Of a stretch of 64,000 nt of DNA, positions 50,021 to 63,774 are shown piece by piece. Made by a program: the position numbers and the translations under genes. The notes below the pieces were generated by a model. The model had not been told where the DNA came from, made no database searches, and saw only the letters and a program-made list of their open reading frames with translations. Within the stretch, counting starts at the first letter, position 1. Each line of letters begins with the position of its first letter. Source of the stretch: Dipetalonema caudispina (Eukaryota > Nematoda > Chromadorea > Rhabditida > Onchocercidae); contig JABVXV010000153.1 in the NCBI GenBank assembly GCA_013365325.1, positions 62,001 through 126,000 on the forward strand, written 5' to 3'.

Positions 50021-50909
50021 TCATTGCTTTATTTCAAGCAAACTTGTATCACTATCTTTTCGAACTGGTCCAGTACCAGCTAAGCTTGAACTATGATACA
50101 GCTTATACCAACCAATCATTGGTTCAGAACCCAACTCTAAATCATCCAATCGAATTTGTGCAATGCCCATGAATGATTTTCGTTCCATTCGACCGTAATC
50201 AGCCATTACTGTGATCTAAATATCAATTGATGCTATTATATTTTCATTTATTGGCTTTATATTTGTTTAAATGTTAATGTTTAGATTTGATAAGTAAAGT
50301 TTCTAATTATTTAAAATTGATCGATTGATAATTGATAATGTTATTTAGAAAAAGTGAAAGCGAATATGTTGAAATGTTGAAATAATTGACAACTCTCTTA
50401 ACCTTTTATTAATTTCAATTAAAATTAAATTAGACAACCTGAAGCATTTTCTTTCGTGGCATCTCAGAGAATACGATATGTTGCTGAAATACTGGTGCAG
50501 TGGTCCTTCTTACGGCACGTGTTTTCGCTTTCGCTATACATTGTTTCCCTTCCAACAGATATACTTTCACATATGGGGCTGAAATTGGATGAAAAGCCTA
50601 AGGCATATTTTTTTTAACTTATCAGTAGCTTACTAATCAAATATTCAACATTTAGGGATGTCATCTTTTGTGACATCTTAAAATTCGTGAAATTTCAATT
50701 GCATTTTGTCATGTAAAAATAAAAAGGTATATAAATTGTTTTATAGTGTGATAAAAATAACCATTCATACCTGGATTAACTTTTACACCTGGTTTAACCA
50801 CAAGATTTTTAGCACGAATAATCTCGACATCAATGCCTGTTCTACCTGTTGCTATACCAATTTGTATCTCACCAAGCACCGGACTTGCTAAAACTTGTCG
50901 GCCTACAAC
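50021..50909 (-). other. RIM C2B domain and C-terminus, three exons
   Basis: The exon at 50909-50771 has LGEIQIGIATGRTGIDVEII and the start of the NLVVKPGVK loop. The exon at 50578-50439 has APYVKVYLLEGKQCIAKAKT. The exon at 50215-50021 has MERKSFMGIAQIRLDDLEL and GWYKLY, the standard RIM C-terminal ending. Confidence 0.9.
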
Positions 50910-53900
50910 CTATAAAAAATAATTATTACTTTGTCTAATTAATTATTTTATTGTGATAAGTGATAAGAATATTAAGTCATCACTTCCTGTACTGATGATA
51001 TAAAGTAGTTGAAATTAAGAGAATTGATTCACCTGGCCAGGTCCCAAACTGTCAACAAAACTGCCCAATGGACCATCAGTTAAAACAGGTCCCCAACTGA
51101 AATTTAAATAAAATTCATACATATAATATTCATGCGCATATATATTCTTCGTTTATATCGCAGAATGAGTGACTAACTATTCGTAATAATGTAAAATAAT
51201 GTACCTTTGACCTATTCGATAGTAATTTGGTCATCTGATTTTCGACTTAATTCATCATATCACAATTCAAATTTGCCTTTAAACGAGCAAATAAAGTAAG
51301 CATCAATGTAAATGAACTAACTTATCGCTATGTGATGAATCTGTTGATTCCTTTGAAGTTTGCTTCATGAACGGAGCTTGAAGATAATCACCTGGTACTG
51401 TTAAACCTTCCGGTACACCTACTTCTTCCGATCGTTGAAATCCCGTCCTTTTGCCTTCTCCAAAAATAACGAAAGCGATAAGGAAAATAATTATAAATAT
51501 TTTTTAGAGAAATTTGTCCATTTCATATTGAATTTCAAAAACTGACAACTTATTCAAGTTGATTATTGATTAGTGTATAAATTTTAGAAAAAAAAGTACA
51601 TTAAAAATATGATAACACATGATTTCTTTCAAAGATGAATGGACATAATAAGGGTAATACTGATTCAGGACAGGATCCTTCTCAATCCATAATATCGATT
51701 AGGTCTCTCAGAAGGTCCTATTAGTTTATTAAAATTTCTAGCAACTTACCAAGTGGGGCATTTCTACCCGGAATAAGCCTTGTCATCAAACTTTTCTTGC
51801 GATCTTTGATAGATGTCGTAACATTTCCTTTAGTCATCACAGAATCACTTATAGCTCCTTCTTCAATGTATTCTTCCACATTATCATCTAATTGTTGATT
51901 CATACTTATCTGCTCACTTTCACCATTTGTTATACGTCGCGTTGGTTGCCTTCATAAAAGAAAGAAAAAAAAAAATTATTTTGAATTCAGAACCATTTAA
52001 ACTATCCATCGTACAAACATAATCAACATTAATACTTAATCTAACATGCAGATAAGTAAGTTATTTAAGATCGCACGTAATAGATTTCAAGTTCAAAAAT
52101 GATTCTTTCACATAGCGTTGTTCTCGAAAAACATCGATCATGAACAAGTTACGTTTATATACTTTTATATAAATTATGATGTATCATACCTTGTAGGCAT
52201 ACTCTGTGCTGAATGTATACTTAACGTTTCCGATCCATCACTTCCATATCCGGGTTGTTGTTCATGCATTGCTTCTAACCTTAACCGTTCATTGGGTGAT
52301 CGCGGATCTCGAGCAAACCTTGTTAGTGCCTGTGCTGTAACTATGTTGTACAGAATTTATCCCAACCTGATCAACTCTATCAAACTAAAGTATCAAAAAA
52401 AAAGAAATTATTTTAAGAATGAAACCTGAATGTGGAGTTACCATTTGCTGACCATCGTCCTCATCTGCAACCCATGGTGCTGGTGGTAAATTTCGATTGT
52501 AGGTTCGCATATCTGATACTATAAATAAACCAAAATTTACTGGCAAGAAAAAAAAGAGCGTTTAAAGGAAATTAGAATTTAGAAAATTATTCTATTAATA
52601 TTAGAGTTCTTTTATGTTTTGCGACATATTTGAAATTTGAAACGAATTATTGAGTATATAATTCAGTCCAATTAATGAATTAATTATGGAATTTCATGGT
52701 AAATGAAAAAATACATAGCCCGATGAGTGGATTTAGTTCAAATGGATGAGATACAATCTTTGCTAACATAGACTTTTAATATTATTAGGAGATGTGATAT
52801 ACTAAATGAACAGAAAGTTCAAATAAATTAATCTTAAATCGACTAAAATCCAAAATGCTATCATTGTCAAACAGGTTTAACGACAGATTTTCTAGCTCTT
52901 GATAAATATCTTGATATCTTGAATAATTACAAAGTATTAAGAATAATTACTTGGACGCATTGCTGTAGCAGATCGTGGTCTTCGTTCTCGATGTGAATAG
53001 CGGACAGGCATGTGATTACTATAACCATGATCGGATAAGTATCCTGATGGATAGGATACTGTCCAATCCTCGTCAATTCGTGTTCCACTTCGATCGTATG
53101 TTCGTGAACGACGCATTCCATAATTTGGATGCATTATATGTTGCTAAAAATCATAATCAATTAAAGTTTTTCAAAAATTAATTATTAAAAGCTCATACTA
53201 GCTAAAGTTTCGAATTTATTTATGTTCAAAAATTGGGCATATATCATGGAAGATACTGTATAAATTATCATTTTATTGAAATATTAACTATCCAACTTTT
53301 TTTCTAACGATTAGAAAACAAAAAAGTAAACGAACCATATGAAAGAAAATAAATTTCCCGGGTGATGACGTAAATTTGAAAAAATTAAACAAAACTAAAT
53401 TAGGATTAAATATCTAATAATTTGAGGAAAGAAAAACAAAAAGAAAAAAGAGCGAAATAATAAATATAACAATAAGTAAGCCATCTTTAGATGTTGGAGT
53501 TAAATCGAAATATTCATTGATCTTTTATAATAAGTTCAGGAATTTTCCAACATTTAAATACTATCAAATATTCTATTTGTAATTAATTGGTTTTTCAAAA
53601 ATTTCTTGAGCATGCTTTTTGTTAATGAAGTATTTCTTGATCTTCTACAAGTAAATTTTTTTTTTTCATTTTTCTGCTAGTGAATATGATATGATTAAAT
53701 TCATAAATGATTAACATAGTCCATCGTTGCAAATGAATAGTCTATTTTAAAATTTTTTCCTAAAAAACAGATTCAAAAGGAAAAATACCGTTTTTTTTTA
53801 AGTATATAACCGATTTTTTTTTTTTGATATGCACAAAATTTAACAATGCTTATGAAATCTGATAGTATAATATGATATTCCCTATCTTTCATAAATTACT

Positions 53901-56900
53901 TAATGAATAATCATATCAAATGGTAGTACCTGTCGCGATCCAGGATGATATGCTTCATAAGCAGTTGTGTAATCGACAGCTGAAAATGACAATATGATAA
54001 TGAAGCTAATATAATAACTTTTTCCTTTTTTTCTAGAATATAAAAATATTCACTCAAACATAAACCTCGTTGTTGATGAATGTTCGGATAATGTCCCAAT
54101 TCACTTTGTGGACGTGTAGATGCATGATAAATATTGAGACGACGTTGTTGTAATTTCTGAAATTACTATCAATTACAAAAATTCTTACTTACCTTTGAAA
54201 TTTTCATCATTTCTGAACTATGAACTTTTAAAATGCTGTTGTTTTTAACTTGTTGTTTCAGAAAATTAAATTCTATAAAAATTTCAAGAAGAAAATGAAA
54301 TAAAAGTCAAAAAAGAAAAAACCAACCGCTCTAAGTGGATTATCTTCATCCATATCTACCAGTGTATACAAAAATGGTTCATCATCTAACTGGGCAATCG
54401 TAAAATCGATCAACACTTCACCCATAAATGAATTCGTCTCGTACTGATCGTAATCCCATACTGTTACCTTAAAATACATTTCAAATAATCGAAAAATTTT
54501 AGCTAATTATTGAAAATTAACAATTTTTCATTACTTAAAATCTAAAAATTTCTACTAATTGATAGTGATGATCACTTTTCTTTATTTCTATTCCGATAAA
54601 TACATATATTCTTAATATAGCATGATTTAAAAATTGCGAAAATCTTTTGAGAACAATAAAAAACAAATTTTTTGTCAGATTATCTGCATACAAAATATGT
54701 TTGCATGCAATTAAAAATTAGAGAATTATCTATCGCTGGTAGGAATTTTCTGTACATAAAATTGAATTATTTGGTAAAATCACCGTTGAAGATATTTTGT
54801 AGAGGAAAAGTCACAATTTAAGTAATATCGAAATCGATTATAATATCGAAATTGATTAGTGACAAAATATGATGGACTTATATAATTATAATGAAATCCA
54901 GTTTTTTCTCCTATTTCATTTAAGATCGAAATAATATGTATAGATATGGTAAAGTGTATATAATGGAGGTTAAGTAGTGTGACCTTTTTAGGATTCATCT
55001 TTCTTATTTATGATTATTTTTTCTTCTTTGCTATTTAAATTATATGCACGAATTATAATGTAGAAAATTCCAAGAGCATAAAAATTAAAATTTATAAAGC
55101 ACCAAAGTTATTCGTATTTATCGCAATGGTATATACATATATATTTGAGAATATTTCGGATATATTACTAACTCTTAAAAGCAAAATAAAATTAAAAATT
55201 TTAAGAGCAATTAAAATCATTGCAATTATTGGTTTTCTTATTTAAAATGTGGAAAGAAGGATTAAAGTATGCATTGCAGAAGATGTAATTTTATAAAATC
55301 AGTAAGTGGTGCCGGCAAAAAAAATGAAATTAAAAGGAAGAAAAAAGGAAAACCTCCAGAACACGTTCCATTAGCATAGGTTTGGTAAGTCCATGATAGT
55401 AAAATGGTTCGTTCCAGATCGGATTACATGTTTCTACCAGTACCGCAGACTGTCGCCGACTTTTTTCACTGCGATCCGGTAAGAGAAATAATTTGATGTA
55501 TGGATTACGAGCGGCACCATCTGGTCGTGGCGGTAAATCTATTGCATGCCTTATAGTGACCACAAGCTGCCTTTCTGCAGCACCATAATATAAGGAAATC
55601 TGAAATATGATATAAATTTGCATTTCTATCAATTCTACAGTTGCAATAAAATGTAGAATCTAGATGTGATATGTTGATTCGACATGATCTGTAAAGGAAT
55701 CCGATTCCAAATAACATAATGATAATTTACCTCAATTCGTCCGAAGATCTGTCCTCTTCCAAACTGCCTTCCACAAAAATCATTTGCTGCAATTATTCTC
55801 GATGGGCCTAAATGGTTTTTTATATTGTTTCTTTATTTGCTTTGAAATGCAATTTCAAATAAGTCATAATATGAAAAAGGTCCATCAAAAAGTGACCGAA
55901 ACTTGAATACTATTCTACTGTAAGCGCTATTCCGTCATTAATTAGATGTCTTTAAAACTTTTGGGATGAAAAAGAGGGTAAGACGGAAAATGGCCATGAT
56001 AATGGAAAAAAAAAGCTCTATAGTGATTAGGAACAAAAAAAAAAAAGTTCATCTTTACATAATATATTCGACAGAATTACTGAATCCAATTTCTTCGTAA
56101 GCTTAGATAATTTAATTAGATTAAACTAGCATATTGAATTTAGGTAAGTATTATTTATCTAACAATTGCAAACAAATGAAATATGCAAATAGATCGCTGA
56201 TGTCGATGTCATTGTCATTAATATGTTAATTACAACGGCTTATTCGTTGTATTACAGTAGTAGTTACTACAGTAGTAATTACCAGCAGTATCGTATAACG
56301 ATGAATCGGTTGTTTTACGCAACAATGCAGAACTGTAATTCAAAGGTGAATTAATGAAAGACTGCATATGCGGCGAAGCTGTTCCTGATTGCGAATGCGA
56401 AAAACCCCTTGGCTCCAGTGAATTACTTAGATAATAATCACCAATTCCTGATCCTCCTGAATTTAATGTAAAGTTTTCATGAATTTATTTATTGATAATA
56501 GATAAGAAATCAATTGTGTAAATCGATTTTTTTAATCGTTGAATTCATGTTAAAATTATTGAATTAAAATTATTCAACAAGGAATTGAAGAGGAAAACAA
56601 TAGAAGGATTGTTAGGATGAGTACATCCATATTGTAAATTTCAAAAAAGTTTCATTTTTATTATCAAATTTAAAACGATTCAGTAAAAACATCGAGGAAA
56701 ACGATACAATTCAAATTCCTACGTTCCGCTTTAATTAATTAAGGTTCATTTTGCATTTTGACTTTATTATCACCATAATTTTGTCGCTTAATAATTATTG
56801 GAGAAAATTGTTCGTTCCTTGCTTTAATGCTTTCATCCACTAATTCCTAGCAATGCCTTTTTTTTGTTTTATAAAATTATCATCGAAATTAGAAGTGATG

Positions 56901-57825
56901 ATAGCCTACATGTTATAATATTATCATTACTGTCATAAGTAATAATTAGGTTTAAATAGGATATAACAGTTTTCTAAATTTATCTAGAATCTATCGCATT
57001 CATTTTTTTAAAGTAATTAATAGAAGAATAAAATAGGATAGAGTAGATTAAACATCATCATCATAACCCTTTTTTTTTTTTTTTTTTTTTGAATTTTTTT
57101 TAAAAGTACTATATTAATATTTTTATGTCATTTTAGTTATAATTATTATTTTCCTTTTCTTCATTTTTTCTTGTTTTCGAAACAAAAATATTCTTCTCCT
57201 AATCGTTCATTTCATTTGATCATATAATTCTGATACTAACCACTTGAAAGAAATGCCGGATTCGGTAGCATCCTTTGTATATTCAGGAAATCATCACCAC
57301 CCGGTGTACTATAAAAAACATCCAATAATGAATTTTTCACATGCAAAAAGAAGGGAAAAAAGTATTGCTTATAATTGAAAAAAAAATTTTTTTTTTTCTT
57401 TTTATCTGAAAAGAGAGGGAGAGAGAGAAAGGAAAAAAATTACTGGCTTATTTGAAGGATAAAAATGAATGTAATACAACTGATACACTTTTGTTTTTCA
57501 CTCTTTTTTCTTTCTCTTCTTAATGCTTCTATTAGGAGGACTTCTATAAATTGCAATTTCCGATAATGAAGTATGAATTTGATATACAACAACCCTCGCC
57601 TTTTTCCCAATCCCTCTCCTATATCAATCTATCGTTTGGTTGTTAACCAATGATGTTTAGATTGATCGATTGATTGATTTGATAAATATAAATTATTTAG
57701 TGTTATCGCAGAGAAAATTCATTTTAAGATAACATTTAACATATTTTTGAATATTCCACAATAATTTATAATCAGTGCTTTAAAAATTGGATAACATAAG
57801 ATTCATATATATATATATATATACC

Positions 57826-57875
<50 letters not shown>

Positions 57876-58818
57876 CACAAAGATATATCGGTTGCTTTTA
57901 ATATGTTAATGACAATTGCTTACACAAATGATTAAAAAAAAATTCGAATAACTTTTGAACAGATATCTTGCCTAATATTAATATTAATTGATCAATTCGG
58001 TCAACTAAAAATGTCAACTTCATTGTTTACATGTATGGATATGTTATTAATCAATGTATTATAAAATGGATTTACTCAAAAAAAAAAAGAAAAAAGAAAA
58101 TTAACTGTCATTTAGAGTAAGCATCTGGAAAAAAATTGGTAATAGCAGATAATTTATAATAATTAGACTAAAAAAGAAATAATTATACTTATGATATGAT
58201 TATAAACGATATAATAATTGAAGAATATATATATTGATAATTGAAAATAAGATTAAAATTGATTTAATTAGTGGAAAAAGATTTTTTTAATGAAATGAAT
58301 GAATTTGAAATCTTTTTCGACATATATTCTTCAATTATCATGCATAATTTGAATTCATAAATGGATGAAAATGAAGAGTTTTTTACCTCATTGAACGTGA
58401 AACGATCAATTCAACTTGTGTATCATGCCTTGATGAATTTATAGTATCATAAACTTGATCAAATGTAGCATTTTGTAACTGGCGTCCATTCCATTCCAAT
58501 ACTTCATCACCTGAAATTATCATCCAATCTTTCTCGTATTTTTGTTATGGAGAATGATGGGTCAATTGATTTCTGTGCTTTTAATTCAAATAAATTAAGT
58601 ATTGCTAAGTTAGTAATGAAATAATTAGAATTAAGTATTGCTAAGTTAGTAATGAAATAATTATAATGATCAATATTTCTGTATTTTATTATTGTTCCGC
58701 TATATTATTCGTTTATATCTTTTATTTATAAAGTTATATCCATTTTTTTAAACATAATGTGAAATACGTTTTTCAATTCAAAAAATTGTTTGTGAAATAT
58801 TTGAAAAAATTATACTTT

Positions 58819-58858
<40 letters not shown>

Positions 58859-61800
58859 ATTGCTCAAATTATGAAGAAAAGCCACAGAAATATTCGCAAG
58901 ACAAACCTCCCCGAAGATGGCCAACAGTATCAGCAACAGATCCAGGTTTTACACGTGTAATGAATGCGCCTAAACGACCGGTATCTGATCGTCGACCTCC
59001 AACAACCTTAAATTAATTGACTTGAATAAATTATTGACTTCATAAAACAAAATAAAAACGATTAATTTATCATTTCTGATGAGAAACAAAAATCTTGGTA
59101 TTTCTGGTAAATTATATTTTGCAATACTGATATTTTAGTAACAATGAAAATATTAATCCAACTACTTCTTCCTACAATGCCTTTCTTGGCCTATCACAAA
59201 GCAATTCGAGAGGAAAACATTAATTATAGATAGAATTAGTCGCCAAATCGATCTTACTCTCTTTTCTCTCTTCCTTTCATCTAAAAATGAAGCAAAACTT
59301 GACATTGTAAAAGGTAACTTTAAAAATTGCTAAATCTATCATTCCTGATTCCCTTGATTTATAAATCATATTTTTAAACTCAATTATCCCAAAGATTTTA
59401 TAAAATTTATGTCTTTTTTATATATTAAAAATTAAAAAGGAAGCAATTTGTTCATTTGCTAATACCAAGAATATTTCATATTTCATTATCACCATATCAT
59501 ATTGTTCATCAGTGTAAAATGACCGTTTTAATGTGCATGTAAATAAGTAAATATATTAATAAAATAAATAAGTCATTTTTTTTTTTTTATTTGCAAAATG
59601 ATTACTTAGGGCTTAAAAATATGTTAGAATCTTTTTTTTTTTTTCTTAATTGAAAAAATTCCTAATAATTAGAAAAATGAATTTATTTACATTTGATGGA
59701 AGATTTTCATCTTTTCCATTAATTTATATTCGAAAGAGAATTTGCTCATTTCCCATTACATTTACAATCAATAATTGTTTAGTTTAGTTAATGAGTTTTA
59801 ATGCATATGAAATTTAGAAATATACAACTGCATGTCGATGTTATACATTTATACATAAATATTTTTGTCCATTTCTTTGAGTATATATATATATATATAT
59901 GCAAATATAAATGGTTCTTTAGGGCTCTGAATTCTAAAAGCATGTTTGTGCCTAATAGTGCAACAAGATTATTCTCTGTCCTAAAAAAAAAAAAAGGTGA
60001 AAAAAAGAGCTTAGCCAAGCACGAATTAATTATAATCCATGCCTTAAATTTCTAATTAAACGATTGAAGTTTTCATCTTCAATTGTTTCTGTTTAATCTT
60101 AAAAAGCTTTAAAAAAAATATAATTTTAGAAAATTTAGTAAGCTTATTTTTACAATATAAAAAGAATGGTATAATTAAGTTTGCTTACTTTATCATATTT
60201 TCTTCCGGTACAAAATTTTTCAAGCAATTTATTTTCTAAATTTTAGATATAGTTGAATTATTGAAGTTTAATAATAATAATTATTATTATTAGATCAGCT
60301 CAACTGTGATATAAATATGAACTTTTAAACCTACTTAAAAATGATTAAATAACTTTAATTAAACAGATAATATTTGTTTACATTTTTCAAAATAGCATCT
60401 AGTTAGCGATAATGAATCAGTGTTAGACAATGTTAGGGAGAAAAAAGAAGAATGCAACAAACTTAAGAATAAGAGAAGATAAACTACTACAATAAAGGAT
60501 CATTCGTAAATATTGCAATCATATCAGTTATTATATCAAAAAGTCACCAATAAGTATTTTCAAATGATAAAGACGATAAAAAAGAAATTGGAAAAATACA
60601 AATTACAAAGATATTTTTTCAACTCTATATTAGATAAAAATATGTGTATATTTAAGTAACAATTACATTTTTTTTTTCTTCACATATATGAAATTTTAAT
60701 ATTACAATAGCAAAAATTAGTTTAAATTTAGTTCAAACTTAGAAATTGAAAGATTTTATTTCTACACATATATTAAAAGTTAATTTTCAACTAACGATTC
60801 AGCAGTGATTTTTAATTTGAACATAAAAAACAAAAAGTAATGTAACATCCAAGATTGAATAAATTATCCATTTTTTGAATTATTAATTGCAAATGTTATT
60901 TTACATGAATGTATAACTTTTTTTTCCTTTTTTTAATAGCAATAAACTTAAAAGAGCAAAATAAAAATTAAGCTTTAGAGAAGTTTTTCATTTTATCTTT
61001 TTCTCAATTCAACTTTTTATTTGATTCCTTTTCTTCTTTGCCTATTTGATCATTGTAACGTCTAATTTTTTGAAATTTACCAGTCATTAAGAAAGAATAA
61101 GTATGGAATTACTGAAAATAAAAACTGAAAATAAAAACGAAACCTTCAAGCCAAGATCCCCTTGTGTACCATTCGCTTTCTGTAATATCATATGTCCGAT
61201 CAGACGATGTTGATCTGCTGATGGTTGCCAGGTTACAGGATGCTTAAATTTTTATATATCTTAAGGAAAAAATTGATATTGCAAGCATATATAGGTAAGA
61301 TTATTAAATAAATCTATAAAAAACAAAAAAAAAAACGTTATGTCGGAAAATCAAACATATATTTTTTTGAAGCTGAACTGTTTATTCGTAGTAATAATTT
61401 AAAATATTTAAAAATGAAGTTGAAAAATGTATAAACATACAGAAAGATGAGTGCGTATTTTAGCTGCAAGCATATCTCCAGGTAAAATAGTTGATTGGAC
61501 CATAGGTACATTCATCATTTCGTTACTACGTTGAAATTTACGATTTGAATCGGATAAAACTAAAAAAAAAAGATAGTAACGAATCTACCTATATATGATA
61601 ATGATAACGAATATATATGGTAGTAGTAGTTTTTAGTTGAAAATTTCTAAATTGATCATTTAATTGGCTCTATGTTAATAATTCGCAGTTATAATGATTC
61701 AAATCAACTTTTTCTTTCAAAAACTTACTTGATAACATTACCTAGGAAAAATTTCGTCAATCATTTTTTGTTTACCCAAAAGTTCCTTCTATCATTTATT

Positions 61801-63774
61801 GTTGATAATATTTAGATTAGACAGAAATTTTTACGCAAACTTTTTACCAAATGAAAAAGTAATAAAGGGTAGTTTCATGATAAACAACTATGATAATTAG
61901 GCATATCTTGCATATATTGTTAATAATTGACTTGAAAAGTTATCAAAGTTTAGAAATGGACAAATCCATTAACATTGACATTTTCTTTTTATGTTTGCGT
62001 TAATTAATGTGAAGAAATAATTTATAATGACTAAGATTACAGAAGATAATTAAAAATAGATCAAATATTGATTTATTAAACACCTGTACAAATGGGCTAA
62101 GATCATTCATATAAGCTAATTATTGCTATTTATTCAACAATGATGCTATCAAGTTGTTCTAAATTTTCAAAAAAAAAAAAGCGATTCATGCAGACGCTAT
62201 TGATAAAGTGCGAAATACTTAAGATCGTAACCGTTGATATAATATGAGAACTTTATTGATATTATCAATTTCTTCCTTTGATACAAAGAAAAAATACAAT
62301 TCTATGTTTCTCATTTAGCCATTAATATTTGTATCTCATAATGATGTAAGTATCTAAATTGAATTTTACAAAAAAAAAAAAGGAAAGATTTGATTGAAAA
62401 AAATATTGATAATGAATTTGATCAAATAATATAGAAACCGTTTAATTTTTTTCTGTTTTATTTATTTATTTGTTTTTTCTTTTTTGTTTTGAAAAAAAAA
62501 AAGTGCCAAACAAAAAGGGAATAGGCAAAAATGCAATGAATGAATGAGAAAAATGAAATGGAACATTTGACACTTCGTAGATATTCACAAATTGAAGTTG
62601 GCAAAGCGATCACAACATTGTATGATGGAACATCATTTTGCTTTAAAAAAAAAAAAAAAGCTTTCATGCTCTGAATCCTTTTCTTATAAAGCAGTAGATT
62701 TTGATGAAAAAAAAAAAAAAAAAAGGAAAAAGCTTTTCAACGATGTGAAATGAAAGAACAAATATGCCAAATGCGATTTAGTTACCATTCGTTCATTGTA
62801 TTTAATCACTTAATTGAGCTTAAAAACATCAATACTAAGTGTAGTAACACTTTTTTGACATCATTTTTACGATGAATAAAACACACAAAATGCAATATAT
62901 GAATTTGAAAATTTCAATAAAACAGGGAATATATTCAATAAAATGAATTAATCTAAACTCTTCAAAAATTTGTCGGATGTATAATGTGACCACAAAATAA
63001 TCAGAGCAAAAAATTGACATTATTCTTTGCAATCCTTCTGATTGATAAAATGATTTCGGTGGAACTATTAGGAAAATATGTTAGTATATATAATACAGGT
63101 CTATTTCGTTTAATTTATTAAATCCTTTAAAAGATATTTTCTGACAACTAATAATATGAACTTCTGGATTTCTTGAATTCTTTGAAGACACTCATAATGT
63201 TATTCATCATATCTTTTCCACTTTTAAATAAACATCACGCCTATTAGGTTTTTATTATTTTATTACCATTTTTAATCAAGTAAAAGATGTGCTATGAAAT
63301 TCAAAAAATTTCGATAGACCTTTAAAGTTTTACGAAAATTATCAACGTTGCTGACATTAACTCTTAAAAGATAAAAAGATGAAAAATGAGGAAAACACTG
63401 AATTTTCACGATTTTAAAATAGCATATATCATAAAGTTTCAATGTAAAAAATTAAGAAGAAAAAAAATAATAATGTTGAAAAAAAAGAATCTAAAAAGAT
63501 TCGGTAACTAAAACTAACGTTTACGTCCATTTCGCGTTTTTTGTGAGCCATAAATATACCTTAGGATATCTGCAAAAACTATTTTTTAACATCACTGCAA
63601 TGTGATCATATTGAAATTATTATTGCAACAATTAATAAATAATTTTAAGCTATAATATAAATGGAACCTTTTTCAGAACTGATTTCTGTATCCATTCGCG
63701 GTAATACCTCCTCATTATTACCATTTGATGTTGATGGTAATTCATCCTCTGATGAAGACATTGAATGAAGTTGT
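50021..63774 (-). CDS. unc-10: RIM / UNC-10 presynaptic active-zone protein, C-terminal part (partial)
   Basis: Rab3-interacting scaffold that docks and primes synaptic vesicles. The window holds 22 exons, all in phase, about 908 residues: 63774-63668, 63569-63519, 61559-61441, 61242-61144, 59006-58907, 58510-58387, 57308-57241, 56456-56283, 55807-55731, 55599-55354, 54467-54327, 54156-54066, 53979-53930, 53143-52951, 52518-52442, 52329-52190, 51949-51750, 51454-51322, 51096-51033, 50909-50771, 50578-50439 and 50215-50021 (TGA). Order: acidic linker, EKDILRYIYGS stretch, PDZ, Ser-rich linker, C2A, Arg/Tyr-rich linker, KKSLMTRLIPGR block, C2B. The N-terminal Rab3-binding zinc-finger region is expected beyond 64000. 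The PDZ should bind ELKS/UNC-13-type partners. RIM C2 domains are known not to bind calcium. Confidence 0.93.
54327..55807 (-). other. RIM C2A domain, three exons
   Basis: The exon at 55807-55731 ends in GRGQIFGRIE. The next (55599-55354) has ISLYYGAAERQLVVTIRHA, ARNPYIKLFLLPDRSEKSRR and NPIWNEPFYYHGL. The exon at 54467-54327 has VTVWDYDQYETNSFMGEVLI. This matches the C2 fold of RIM proteins. Confidence 0.9.
57805..57871. repeat. AT then AC dinucleotide microsatellite in a RIM intron
   Basis: An (AT)n run at 57805-57823 is followed, after a short spacer, by an uninterrupted (AC)n run at 57831-57871. Confidence 0.95.
58593..58663. repeat. 36-bp tandem duplication in a RIM intron
   Basis: A 36-bp unit starting AATTAAGTATTGCTAAGTTA is repeated directly, with copies at 58593 and 58629; 35 of 36 bases match. 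Such near-identity points to a recent duplication. Confidence 0.9.
58821..58855. repeat. AT microsatellite in a RIM intron
   Basis: A pure AT dinucleotide run of about 35 bases lies 50 bases downstream (on the gene strand) of the PDZ exon. Confidence 0.95.
59882..59900. repeat. Short AT microsatellite in a RIM intron
   Basis: A pure AT dinucleotide run of about 19 bases lies in the 2.1-kb intron inside the PDZ coding region. Confidence 0.9.

Larger units (their letters stand above)
58387..61242 (-). other. RIM PDZ domain, three exons
   Basis: HPVTWQPSADQHRLIGHMIL (61242-61144) leads into the carboxylate-loop region GDLGLK, then VVGGRRSDTGRLGAFITRVK (59006-58907), then DEVLEWNGRQLQNATFDQVY and ELIVSRS (58510-58387). 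The two introns are 2.1 kb and 0.4 kb. Confidence 0.9.

Noticed and set aside
57069..57090. Long T run as a possible transposon tail
   Set aside because: Homopolymer A and T tracts are common across the window, and no target-site duplication or element body is visible beside this one.
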